Assembly (NCBI RefSeq): GCF_018294505.1
Contig: NC_057807.1
Coordinates: forward strand, 272,347,369-272,411,368
DNA length: 64,000 nucleotides
Direction of reading: 5' to 3'
Source of the DNA: Triticum aestivum
Lineage: Eukaryota > Streptophyta > Magnoliopsida > Poales > Poaceae
Translations under genes and position numbers: made by a program
The notes under the pieces: generated by a model
The model's database searches: none
What the model was told of the DNA's origin: nothing
Seen by the model: the letters and a program-made list of their open reading frames with translations, nothing else
Shown here: positions 1 to 10,363 of the stretch, in pieces
Position numbering within the stretch: position 1 is the stretch's first letter
How the letters are laid out: each line of letters begins with the position of its first letter

Positions 1-2
1 GA

Positions 3-500
3 AGATTCACAACACTGTTCTACAGCACCATCTCTAGCCATCTCAATATAAGTGCTGCAGCTTCAGGTAACGGATATGCATGCATGGTTGGTTCATAATT
101 ATTTCTTGTCAGCTTAATTCATTAATCGAGCCTGTCAAGTCCCCTTGATTTGGTGCATTGTAACTAATTACTAGCAAAATTGCACAAACCAAGATAACTA
201 AGTACTATCAAAGCCTGTGGCTGTGATGCAAACATGCAAATGATAACATGAAGCATTGATTATGATGGACTTGTACCATTTTACAGAATAAAAAAGGGAT
301 ACTGTACTGAATGGCGCCATTGATTGTTTCATTATTATTCTGTAAATGGATTTTGTTGATAGATTGGCTCCATATCTACTGGTGCAGGTGCAAAGGGGGA
401 CCTGGAATGGCTAGGAACGCACCGTGAACAGCAAGGCGGCGTGGGAGCTTATGATGCGGATGACAAGGAGCTGGAACATGTGAAGCCATGTCTGATTTAG
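3..500 (+). CDS. 3' end of an unrecognised host gene: two terminal exons (3-66 and 388-500)
   Basis: An open frame from base 3 runs to a GT donor at 67-68. A second exon begins after the AG at 386-387 and ends at TAG 498-500. The splice phases agree: one base of a glycine codon comes from the first exon and two from the second. The visible tail is about 58 residues. It passes from a hydrophobic/serine stretch (FYSTISSHLNISAAAS) to an acidic C-terminus (AYDADDKELEHVKPCLI). The 321-bp intron starts GTAACG and ends TGGTGCAG. The rest of the gene lies left of the window. I do not recognise the family and assign no function. The phase match and stop-free frame are what I see; that the gene is expressed is inference. 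Confidence 0.55.
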
Positions 501-770
501 TTTAACACTGATGAATGCCTACATCGATTTGCATTGTGTTTGTCAAAGTTTGATTGTGAGAGTTTTATTAACATATTGGTGTGCACTGATCCAGGATTGT
601 TGTTATATGGAAGAAAAACCACTGACATTGTGTTTGTCCATTTTTTATGTATTAAGAGGTTTCAGTACCCATATAGGAGTGCATTATTAGCTCGTACTCA
701 AAGTCTCCCACACTGGCTGTTTCTCTTGTTTTAGACAGTGCAAATGTGCTGAATCTGAACTCTGAAGCCA
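501..770 (+). other. 3' flank / possible 3' UTR of the gene ending at 500
   Basis: AT-rich, non-repetitive sequence directly after the stop codon. No further exon is apparent. A short open frame at 534-734 has no family features and is probably chance. Confidence 0.3.
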
Positions 771-1105
771 TAGATAGCATTTCTTGATATGGCTTTACAC
801 ATGATACCACTTTACTTGCACTTCCTGTAATTGCAACTTGGCATTTTGATGATTTTACGATAAAGGCGATGGATGCAGAAAATATATAGCATTTCTTGAT
901 ATGGCTTTACACATGATACCACTTTACTTGCACTTCCTGTAATTCCAACTTGGCATTTTGATGATTTTAAGATAAAGGAGATGCATGCAGAAAATAGATA
1001 GCATTTCTTGATATGGCTTTACACATGATCCCACTTTACTTGCACTTCCTGTAATTGCCAACTTGTCATGTTGATGATTGTAAGATTATCAGTTGCACAA
1101 ACTGT
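771..1105. repeat. Tandem repeat, ~112-bp unit, about three copies
   Basis: Copies start near 771, 883 and 995. Each contains the words TAGCATTTCTTGATATGGC and CACTTTACTTGCACTTCCTG at a constant 112-bp spacing. The first two copies differ at a few bases. The third decays after about 90 bp. Confidence 0.85.
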
Positions 1106-1180
1106 CTTCTGAAAGCACGATACATGCAGAAAATAGGTTCTAAGCATATCAGTGCGCAAACAGTCTTCCGAAAGCACGAG
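1088..1180. repeat. 60-bp offset direct repeat at the end of the 112-bp array
   Basis: The segments 1088-1120 and 1148-1180 share the pattern ATCAGT..GCACAAAC and TCTTC.GAAAGCACGA, 60 bp apart. This looks like local duplication at the end of the array. Confidence 0.7.
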
Positions 1181-1182
1181 TC

Positions 1183-1773
1183 GCGAAGCCTAAATCAACT
1201 TTTCTTTTTGGGAAACACCTTGTTCATACTCACTGATTTGGACCTAAGATCCAAAAAAATACATTACAATGAAATCCCTTGAAAACACCTTTGTGGTATC
1301 AAGAAGAAATACTCCAGATACTTCGTTAAAGAGGCTATAATTGGACTGGACTGAAGCAACGATATTGTCAATAATGGTTTTTAAAAGCGCCTTGAGTCGC
1401 CCATCAAAAAGGAAGGAAGCCTTGATCGATGAACGTACTTTGGCCGGGGATGATCCCCTAGAAGTGTAGGCCGTCAAATCACTATATCTTCACCATGGTG
1501 CCAACGAAAGATTTCAGCTCCACAAAGAATCACATAAACTCATCAGATCCGAATAATCGGATCTGCGAGGACAAAAAACTCTCTAACCTCATGGCATCGC
1601 CAAAAGAACGAGAGGAAATTTGATTCTCACAAAATTATAATAATCACTAGACGTTGGCGAAGAACATAGATGTCTTGAAGATCCGAGGCCCGATGGCAGC
1701 CAGAGGAGAGGTGACCTAAATTTCAGGCACCCCTATTTCTCGCTGTCAGCGAGCACAGGAGGATGCCTCGCAT

Positions 1774-1774
<1 letters not shown>
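1183..1774. other. Unassigned intergenic stretch
   Basis: There is no convincing ORF, terminal repeat or known motif. The wording (near 1200-1260 and 1480-1720) resembles repetitive Triticeae intergenic sequence, but I cannot name a family. Confidence 0.3.

Positions 1775-1806
<32 letters not shown>
1775..1806. repeat. Homopolymer run of 32 G
   Basis: An uninterrupted G tract sits at the left edge of the 410-bp tandem unit. A shorter G-rich tract lies at the start of the second unit (about 2192-2218), so the tract probably belongs to the unit. Its length may be unreliable in the assembly. Confidence 0.9.
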
Positions 1807-1807
<1 letters not shown>

Positions 1808-2319
1808 GGAGCCTAGATGGGCCGGCCCAGCCGCGCGGGAGGCCATGGCCTGTTTTTTTGGTTTTCTGTTCTCATTTTTGCTTTATTTTTGTATTTTTCT
1901 TTATACTTTAAAACATATAGACACACATAAGAAAACACTCTTCAGAAACACATTAATAAAATGTTGAACAAGTAGCTGAAAGATGTTGAGTAAGTATTAA
2001 ATAAATGTTGAACAAGTATTTGAAAATATGTTGAACATGTATTTTTTTTGAATAAGTACTAAAAATGATGAACAAGTATTCGACAAATGTTGAATAAGGA
2101 TTAAAAATTGTAGAACGAATTTATGAAAATTATGGAACAATTATTTGAAAATATTGAATAAGTATTAAAAATGTTTAACAAATATTTGAAAATGGGGGTG
2201 GGGGTGGGGGGGTGGGGGAGCCCAAATGGAGCTGGCTCAGCCGCACGGGAGGCCATGGCCTGTTTTTTTTTCTGTTTTCTATTCTTATTTTTGCTTTATT
2301 TTTGTACTTTTCTTTATAT
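1807..2319. repeat. ~410-bp repeat unit: copy 1, and the left part of copy 2
   Basis: Copy 1 (about 1807-2207) has GGGAGGCCATGGCCTG, then a T-rich stretch, then many variants of the word TGTTGAACAAGTATTTGAAA. Copy 2 restarts near 2208, with GGCCATGGCC at 2251 against 1841, a 410-bp period. It stops abruptly at about 2319 after TTTTCTTTATA and resumes near 9537. The TGTTGAACAAG words are themselves short degenerate repeats of about 20-30 bp. Confidence 0.75.
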
Positions 2320-3022
2320 CGCGCTATTCGTCACCCTGGGTGAGTAATGGTTATTCTTCATCCCTCTCTATTTTGACATCAATGCATCGTACGTTTACGT
2401 TTCGTAAATTTTATCTTATTTCTTACATAAAAAGAGAACGTAAGAAAGTATGTACTCGTGTAAAAAATATTTTATGTTACATAAAATTACAAATGTAAAA
2501 ACGTGGTGTAAAACATACATAAAATGTGATTTTTTGGTCTTATAACCTATATTTTTTATGCATGTAACTATTCGTATTTTAAACATAATTTATTTGGGAA
2601 GCGATCGTAAGATTACCTCGGGTGAAGAATAACATATTCTGCACCCTGGGTGATGAATAATAACACTATATATATATAACAAATGTTTACTACAAGCAGT
2701 GGTAGTTAACATCACTTGCGTTTTGTATGTTGTATGTAGTATCTGTCGAAATCAAGAGTATGTACGTGTAGTATATAGTATATATAATAATGATTAAGTA
2801 GTATATATACTAATTTTTAGGTAGTATGTATCATGTTTTGAGTATGCTCTTTTTTACGCACAAATATATACGTATTTCATAAATATAACAAAAACATTGG
2901 TTCATATGCAATTTTTTCATATAACTTGCTTTGAAATATCTTAGATATAGTATACGAATATATTTAAAATAATAAAATAGTATATATGGTACCACATGAT
3001 AGTAGATGAGACATATGTGGTA

Positions 3023-3062
3023 ACTATATATATATATATATGAAAAAATGTATATATATATA
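3023..3062. repeat. (TA)n microsatellites
   Basis: Two TA-dinucleotide tracts separated by TGAAAAAATG lie just left of the nested TIR element. Confidence 0.85.
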
Positions 3063-3074
3063 GGTAAATTGTGT

Positions 3075-4485
3075 GGGGCACCTAGGTGCCTGGGCACCTT
3101 AATCGGATCAAACCCGTTAGTGTGTTTTCTAAAAAAATCTGATTTGTTTCCTAGTATTTGCATGCAAGACTTTCCATGTATGAGAATCCATGATTAGCAC
3201 ATCTCCTTTTATTGCTTTCCTTCTCTCATACATTTTCATGCAGAATTGTACACCCCGTATTTAGGACTATATACTGAAATTGATTTGGTACCTTGCCCTC
3301 ATATTTGCGTATACATATATACGGAAAAAGAGTTAGGTATCATACCACTTTGTGACTACATATAATATCTATGTATTAATGGGTATGTACTCATAATTTT
3401 CACGTGAGGATATGGACTTGTAGATAAACATGATGAGTATGCACATACCTAAAAATATATTGAGTACTCTCAATTTCACATATCCGCAATTGTATTGGAT
3501 ACTATCAATTTCATATCATTTGGCGAGTATATACCCGTAAATGGTGACATACACATAAATAATACTCTTTTTAATACATGCGCATAAAAGGTATTGGAGA
3601 CATACCCGTAAATGATATACCCAAAAATAAAATACACGTATATGCCTTGAACACATACTCGTAAAATGATATTTGGAGACATACCTATAAATAATGTACC
3701 AAAATAAAATACACATACTGTGTTCTAAAAATTAAAATGATATAATTTTAATGGTGACATACCCAAAAATAATATACTCTTTTCGAATACATGCGGATAA
3801 AAGATATTGAAGACATAAGGATAAACAATATACCCAAAAATAAAATACACGTATATGCCTTGAACACATACCCGTAAATACTTGTAAATAATATACCCAA
3901 ATAAAATACACATACTGTGTTCTAAAAAAATACACGCGTTGTGTTCTAAAAATTAAAATGATATAATTTTAATGGTGACATACCCAAAAATAATATACTC
4001 TTTTTGAATACATACCTGTAAATGCTATGGGAGGCATACTCGTAAATAATATACCCAAAAATAAGATACACATATATGCCTTGAACACATACCCGTAAAT
4101 GATATTGGAGATATACCCGTACATAATATTACCAAAAAATAAAATAAATGTACTATCTTCTTAAATAATTACACGTATATGCCATAAGACGTACCTATAA
4201 ATGATGTTAAAGACATACTCGAAAATAAAAGCAATGCATGTATAAAAAGGAAAGAATGGCACGTATCAAGGAGCATGCAAGGCCTTAATGGACCATTCAT
4301 TGTTGATTTTCTCTCTCTTGTCTAATGTTGACATTAAGTACCCGTATCATGCAATAATTAGTAATAATGTTTCCTAATAAAAGAGCTAACGGGTCACCCA
4401 TTAGTGCTAATACTAGTAGCACATGCACACATCTTAATGTTATCCAACGGTTTATAGGCAAGGTGCCCAAGCACCTAGGTGTCCC
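3075..4485. mobile_element. Nested 1.4-kb non-coding TIR element
   Basis: The left end begins GGGGCACCTAGGTGCCTGGG and the right end is the inverted counterpart, with CAAGGTGCCCAAGCACC then TAGGTGTCCC. That gives terminal inverted repeats of about 27 bp with few mismatches. The flanking 9-mers AAATTGTGT (3066-3074) and AAATGGTCG (4486-4494) match at 6 of 9 positions, so a 9-bp MULE-type target duplication is possible but not proven. The interior has no coding potential and is filled by AT-rich tandem repeats. Confidence 0.6.
3541..4190. repeat. AT-rich tandem array with a ~215-bp higher-order unit
   Basis: The marker ATGGTGACATAC recurs at 3541, 3751 and 3972 (periods 210 and 221). Each is followed by a TAATATACTCTTTT block, then several copies of ACATACCCGTAAAT and TACCCAAAAATAAAATACAC. 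The small words repeat about every 60-70 bp within the larger unit. The array fills most of the nested TIR element. Confidence 0.75.
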
Positions 4486-4640
4486 AAATGGTCGTCCTAT
4501 TTAGAAAATGCATACTACCATTTAGTGGTAGTTACCTCCACCTTTTCCACCACAGGATTCTTTTAGATCCGTGCGTTTCTAAACGGGTTGCCGAACCAAT
4601 GTTTCTTTACCAACCCGATTGGCCGTACCAAACTCTGCTG

Positions 4641-4716
4641 TTTGCACGAACAACAGGTATATTATCCTCTAGTTTTTTTTATTTGCACAAACAGCGGGTA
4701 TATTATCCTCTAGTTG
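4641..4716. repeat. 41-bp tandem duplication
   Basis: Two adjacent copies of a stretch containing TTTGCAC.AACA.C.GGTAT and ATTATCCTCTAGTT, at 4641 and 4682, with a few mismatches. Confidence 0.75.
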
Positions 4717-5229
4717 GTTGAGCCAACCGCTGAAAGCATGAATTAAATAATTGCATGGTCGTGTTGCCGCCGTCACACATTTGGATGGATCACAATCGCT
4801 TGACAAATTTCTCCAGGTGAGTTATCTAATAATTCAATCTTCCGATCCATCGTTCACTAAGAAACAAGGTTAATCACTTTATTTAACTACATACACGATC
4901 TAGATTGCCGGGTTATGTATAATTAATGGATTTTCTCAATGGGATCTGGTCAGGAATTTTTTGCCGTGCGGCCGCGGTGGATCATAAGCATCTGATGGTA
5001 CATCAATGGAGATCAGGCAACAGACTCAAGCGTAGATCTGCTGGTGTGATTTTTCATGCCTCTTCCACCATGTGATTGCAGAGCATCCATCCAAGGTAGG
5101 CATGCACGCCAGGCACTGTCGACGGCGCCGTAGCAAGACGCATGCATGCTTGATGCTTGTGGCCATGATCGATGCTTGCGACCTCCCTGTGAATCTGTGA
5201 CGCATACATGTCATCACGTATGATTCACG

Positions 5230-5920
5230 TATGTAGATATCATGTTCGTTATAATATATATGAAGTGTCTCAAACTAGATGTACCCTGCCGCAAATAACA
5301 TTCTTCATACTACTTTTTCAAACAAAGTATATAGACCACATACTCCCTTCTTCAAAACCATATCTTCCACATACTCCCACGAGCTTAAAAAAAGATTCAA
5401 GCCACTACTTCAAAATTAAGTGCCTTCTTGCACACTCAATTTTTAGGTTCAAACAAAACTACATATAAAGGTTTCTTTGTAGAAGAAAAAATTATATACT
5501 CCCGCTTTTTTTTGCGGGGTGATATACTCCCATTTCAAAGAAGATACACACACACACACTCAGTACTTAAATTTACAGATATACTACATACTACAAAGAA
5601 GAGTACTTGCATGTGCTCCATGCTTCAAAAACAAACTATATACTACATACTAAACACCATTTTTTTGGGTCATAGAATTTTTTTTCTAACATATTTGTAG
5701 CAAAAAAATGTTAATAGGGGATACTCTAATTTTATGTTAATACTTCATACTCCATACTACATACTCCATACTCCAATAATTATATGCTAATACTCCATAC
5801 TCGAAAAATTGAGAAGTATACTCCGTGAACTTAAAAAAATATATTTCTTATAGGATATTAGGCATGGAAAACCTAAAAAGGATTATAAACTTCACACTAC
5901 ATACTACGGTTTGTTCCATG
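5230..5920. repeat. CATACT-rich low-complexity region
   Basis: AT-rich sequence full of CATACTCC and CATACTAC words. It contains no gene and lies inside the long-TIR element. Confidence 0.5.
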
Positions 5921-6313
5921 CACTTAGCCAAAAATTAAGGAGACAACGACTGAACCACCACGTCAGTTGCCGGATTATTTTATTACAAAATATGAATTCA
6001 TGCCCATAAATGATTGGACTACACCCGTTAACCCAAATCCCTCTACGCGCCTGGCCGGGTGCTCTAGCGTGGGACACGTGGAAAATTTGAAGTTTATGTA
6101 AATTTTCTTGTCTTGTAGATAAAATTTGTCATATATATATAATTACAAATGTAAAAATATTTTTTATGACGAATATATATTTTCTTACCGTCTTTTTTTA
6201 TGTCAGAAATAAGACAAAACTTACGGGACATAAAATTATAGTGCATTGGTGGTAAAATAGAGGGGGGGGGGAGGGGAGGGTGAAGAATAATTATTCCTCA
6301 CCCAGGGTGACGA

Positions 6314-6406
6314 GAATAAGACTCTTAATGGTGTTATTAGAATAGACTCACCCTATATATCACCCAGGGTGGGTCTATTCTAATAACACCCTTAAGAGTC
6401 TTATTC
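6314..6406. repeat. Near-perfect 41-bp inverted repeat (hairpin)
   Basis: The left arm 6314-6354 and right arm 6366-6406 are reverse complements at 39 of 41 positions, around an 11-base loop that contains TATAT. It lies exactly at the junction between the long-TIR element on the left and the Pack-MULE-like element on the right. It may be a small MITE or fused ends of two elements. Confidence 0.85.
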
Positions 6407-6439
6407 TAATAACACCGGATCTTATTCTGATAACACCCA

Positions 6440-7430
6440 TCTAACCCACTGAACCGACCCGACCCGCACCACAGAGCCATCTTCGAACCAATCTGAACTG
6501 CAAGAACCAGAAAACCAACCTGCCCCACCCCACCCACTCCACCCCTCTCCTCCCAGTTCCTCCCCGATCCCCTCTCCGCCTTCTTCCTCCCCCAATCCCC
6601 TTTCCGCTTTCTTCCTCCCCGCCCCCCTCCACCTTCTTCCTCTCAGCTCTCCTTCCACGACCAAATCTACCACAACCGCGCCCTAGAGGCCCGCGTGCCA
6701 TAGCTAGAGCGCTGGGCCGGCCGCCACCAGCCCTCCCAGCGCCTACCAACCACCAGATCCAAGCAGTACCGCCGCGCTCCAACGCCCCACCTTTCTTCCC
6801 CACAACCACCCACCTCCCGGCGCCCCAACACCCCCACTGCTCCGATGCGCCACCACACCGTGCCGCCTAGCCCCGGCCACCACCACGAGCCACACTCGTC
6901 GGCCGCCCTCCCCAACCAGCACGCCACTGTGCACCCAAATTGACGGCTACCCCGCGTCAACCAGTGAGCGGCCGCGCACCACCGTTAACTGCCGCCCCAC
7001 CCCATCCATCACGCCGCCTCGGCCGCATCCATCGGGTGCCGAATCCCGCACCAGCAAGCGGATGAGCTGCCTCCCCCGCACCAGCCCATCCGGATCCGGC
7101 TGGGCTGCCCCCGCGCCCACCTTCACTTCGCCTCCCTCTCGAGGACCCCTCCCCCCTTCTTCTACTCCGTCGGTGAAGAAAAGCTACGACCACCTCCCCC
7201 AAGCGGCCACTGAGGTGCTCCTCCACCCGGCTCATCCCTGCGACCTCTTACTGCGTCGCGGCGGCTGGATCCACCCTACCGGATCCAATCAGCGACCTTC
7301 CTTCTCCACTTCATCGACCTGCACAAGGTTGAGATGTCGCCCGTCGGCGAGGAGGCTGTCGCCCCACTCTGGGCCTGCTGAGGTTGAGCGGATCCAAGCT
7401 ACTCCTCCACTTCATCATCTCTGGTAAGGG
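6440..7430. other. GC-rich, C-skewed segment resembling a promoter/5' exon region
   Basis: This ~1-kb stretch is strikingly C-rich on the + strand (CTCC/CCAC words), unlike the AT-rich flanks. Several open frames exist on both strands (for example 6441-6809 minus, 7062-7427 plus). They are low-complexity Pro/Ser/Arg/Gly and consistent with composition alone. A captured CpG-rich gene start is possible. I name no protein. Confidence 0.4.
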
Positions 7431-8740
7431 GGTGTCGATGTAGTTCGTTTCCCAAGTGGTGATGTAGTGCAGCACAACGCTTGATTTTGTGCAGGTCTCT
7501 TTTTTGATTTGGGAAGATGTTCAAGTGCAGTCCTCTCTTGATTTGGGCAGATGTTCAGGTACAAATTGCGCGTGCGTGTGGTATGTCGGGCATGAGGGCG
7601 ACGGCGTGCAGTGATGACTTGCAGTCCACCAGCACACCATGCAGTTCGCATGGTGCATGCTTGCAAATTGGAGTTAGGTGCACGCGGACATTCAGTTAAA
7701 TTGGTGCGCGATTGCAGTTCGGTGGCGCAGGCAGATTTTTTTCCTTTTATTAGTTCCTTCAGCTAGTAGAGCGTCGACCTTTAGTTTAGATTTTTTTTTA
7801 GGTTTTGCCGATGCAGTGCGGTGTGCAAATTCAACTATGTGTATACTACCGTCAACGAGCCTCCAGAAGCAGTTCTTTGCTCAACTTGTTACGGTTCCCT
7901 GGTGGCGGGAGAGAAGTGCACTGCTCTAGGGTGCTCTCCTTCACGGGGAGAAGTGGTCATCCGTTGCGGTGTAGCTAAAAAAAATGAATAAGTTCAATAC
8001 ATAGTGCAAAAGAGTGCACTTTAGAAAGAAGTTTTTTCGTTTTCATAAGAATTTAATGTGTGCAGGTACACCACAGCGCACAACCCATTCGGGTTCAGTT
8101 CACTAGTTGAAAAAAATTGAATAATTAAAATTAGTTCACCGTCCTTCATTTTTAGTGTTGCAGTGCACTGTAGAAAAGCGTGGTGTTTTGATCTGTACAA
8201 AACGTTCCATTTTAAAATAAAAAATAAATTAGTCAGTTCACTCCGTCTGCCACAGTGATTTACGAAAACAATTTTGAAAAAATAATAGTGCAGTACACTT
8301 GGCCTAGGGCTGCAGTGTAGACATGCTACATGCACACGTGAAGTACGCTAGTCCCGCCTCTGCAATGACACTCCGATCTTTAAAAAAATCCGCTCTGAAG
8401 GACTCTGCAATCTACTCTCTTAGTCCGTACGGTCCACTCGCCTGGCCTATACACGTACAAAAGTGTGAAAAAAGACAACAAAAACTCATGTGGTTCACTT
8501 GATAGTGTCGCGGCTCACTTTCGATACTATCGTGGCTCACTTACGCCCAACGTGAAGTGTAGTCAACTTCCTCGCCTGAGAAAAATTATGCCTAACAAAG
8601 AGAAACTATGCAGTTCTCTTCACTGTTTGATGCAGTGTAGTTTTCACTCTGGGGCAGTGCATTCTTCTGTCTGATGGAGTACACACGCCGATTTTGGTGT
8701 TGAGAAAAACAGAGGGTTCGCATTTTGTTAAAATCAAAAT
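7431..8740. other. Non-coding interior of the Pack-MULE-like element
   Basis: Mixed sequence with recurrent GTGCAGTTCACT-like words (for example near 7485, 8160 and 8290). Short ORFs show no family features. Confidence 0.35.
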
Positions 8741-8741
8741 T

Positions 8742-9400
8742 GCTCTGAAACCGTAAGGAATCATATAGAGTGTTCTACATGAAAAAGTTGCGGCTCATCG
8801 ATATCTTTCCAACGGCGTATAATTTAAATCATTTCGACCAGCGGTTTGTAAAAATTTCGCGAAAAACGGCCACTGCCTCTTGTCGTCAGCCGCATGATTT
8901 TCAAAATTAACTAAAAACCATAAGGAATCTAAAAAATATTTCAACATATGAAAGTTGCGCCTTGTCCGTAGATTTCCAACAACGTATCATGTGCCTCATT
9001 TCGACAAATCGATCAAAAAGTGGAGCGAAAACAATATAGATTTTTTTTTGAAATACCACAATTCCGTGATTTACTAAATTTAAAATTGTTCTTAAACTGT
9101 AATGAATTAGAGAAAATAATAGCTATGAAAAGATGCGACTCGATGATATCTTTCCAACGGTGTATCATTTGCTTCATTCCGACGAGCGGTTTAGAAAAAA
9201 CGTGAAAAAACACTCGCTGCCACTCGTCGTTCGCCGCATCGTTTTTAAAACTGCTCTTAAACCGTGAGTAATCTCGAAATGTGTTCAACATGACGAAGTT
9301 GCGTTTAATCCATAGCTTCTCAACTGTACATTACACGCCTTGTTTCTATAAACCGTTAAAAAATAGAGCGAAAAAGGTACCGAAAAAACACCGCGTGAAG
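8742..9400. repeat. Four degenerate ~170-bp tandem repeats
   Basis: The anchor (C/T)CGTAAGGAAT-like word recurs at 8751, 8918, 9097 and 9262. Each copy is followed by GTTGCG..TC, then TTTCCAAC..CGTAT.AT, then CATTTCGAC, then GAAAAA. Copies are only about 60-70% alike by eye. Confidence 0.65.
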
Positions 9401-9536
9401 TTTTTTCGACATGAAGTTCACTAGCGTGTGTATTGCAGTACCCCTACCAGTGAAAGTGCAGTGCCCTCCCGTTGAGCGTGTAGTACGGAAGTGTTATCAG
9501 AATAATTATTCTGCTAATATTAGCAGAATAAACCAG

Positions 9537-10330
9537 CATATATATAGACACACACACACAAAAGAAAACACTCTTCAGAAACACATTTGAAAAATGTTGA
9601 ACAAGTAGGTGAAAGATGTTGAGTAAGTATTAAATAAATGTTGAACAAGTATTTGAAAAATGTTGAACATGTATTCAAATTTCTTTTGAATAAGTACTAA
9701 AAATGTTGAACGAGTATTTGACAAATGTTAAATAAAGATTCAAAATTGTAGAATGAGTTTTTGAAAAATATTGAATAAGTATTAATTTTTTTTAACAAGT
9801 ATTTGAATATGTTAAATAATTGTTTGAAAATGTTGAATAAGTATTAAAAAATGTTGAACATGTATTTGAAAAATGTAGAATAAGTATTAGAATGTTGAAC
9901 AAATATTTATAAAATGTTGAATAAGTGTTCGGACAATGTTGAACATGTATACAAAAATGTTGATCACTTTATTAAAAAGATGTTTTGACATATACGAAAA
10001 TCTAGAATTCAAACGAAAACAAACATAAGAAAAAACAAAAAATGAAGAAGAAATGTTAGATGTGTATTTGAAAAATATTGTTGGCATATAAAAAATGTAG
10101 AATAATAACAAAAAGAGTAAAGTACCCCGAAAATAGAAACAAAATAGACAAAAACAAAGAAACAAAATGCAAAAAAGAATGAAAAAAAGAGGAGAAGAAA
10201 TAAAAATGAATCAAAATAAAAGAAAGAAAAAGGAGAATAAAGAAATCCAAAGAGAACATAAAGACAAATTAAAAAATCTTGGAAAACTGTGAAAGAAAAC
10301 GAAAAATAAAACCCGGCTCAAATGGAATGA
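9537..10330. repeat. Continuation of copy 2 of the ~410-bp unit
   Basis: The sequence resumes with TAGACACACA, AGAAAACACTCTTCAGAAAC and then TGTTGAACAAGTA.. words. This matches copy 1 from about 1917 on. So 2320-9536 is inserted DNA within a once continuous unit. The array then decays into A-rich sequence. Confidence 0.7.
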
Positions 10331-10363
10331 AGAAGTTCGCGCCCCTTGTGCTAAACTTACATC

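Larger units (their letters stand above)
2330..6311. mobile_element. Long-TIR DNA-transposon-like element (MULE-like), no transposase seen
   Basis: The left end (2330 onward) and the reverse complement of the right end (up to 6311) share GTCACCCTGGGTGAG and TTATTCTTCA, then a further ~170 bp of recognisable similarity. Examples are CTCTATTTT, then CTTATTTCT.ACATAAAAA, then GTAAGAAA. Long terminal inverted repeats suggest a Mutator-like element, which is inference from the family's usual form. The interior is AT-rich with no transposase ORF, and it holds a nested TIR element at 3075-4485. An alternative is two inverted copies of a shorter MITE. A second CACCCTGGGTG end at about 2642-2652 would define a ~335-bp MITE covering 2330-2663. 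Confidence 0.55.
6401..9531. mobile_element. Pack-MULE-like TIR element carrying a GC-rich insert
   Basis: TTATTCTGATAACAC at 6422-6436 is matched perfectly by its reverse complement at 9491-9505. On the left, a close variant sits just outside at 6401-6415. On the right, a 26-bp perfect palindrome (9506-9531) repeats the TTATTCT word. The interior is a GC-rich ~1-kb segment (about 6440-7430) followed by AT-rich sequence with ~170-bp degenerate repeats. There is no transposase. The structure fits a non-autonomous element that captured a gene-like segment; that is inference. Confidence 0.5.

Noticed and set aside
2831..3935. AT-rich minus-strand ORFs rich in Tyr/Ile/Phe
   Set aside because: Products of the tandem TATAC/CATACCC words; no domain.
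3541..4190. Regular spacing suggestive of a CRISPR array
   Set aside because: Repeats are degenerate and AT-rich, spacers are not unique, and the context is plant DNA. It is a tandem array.
6422..7427. GC-rich ORFs such as 6441-6809 (minus) and 7062-7427 (plus)
   Set aside because: Overlapping frames on both strands with Pro/Ser/Arg/Gly bias, explained by base composition. No domain seen.
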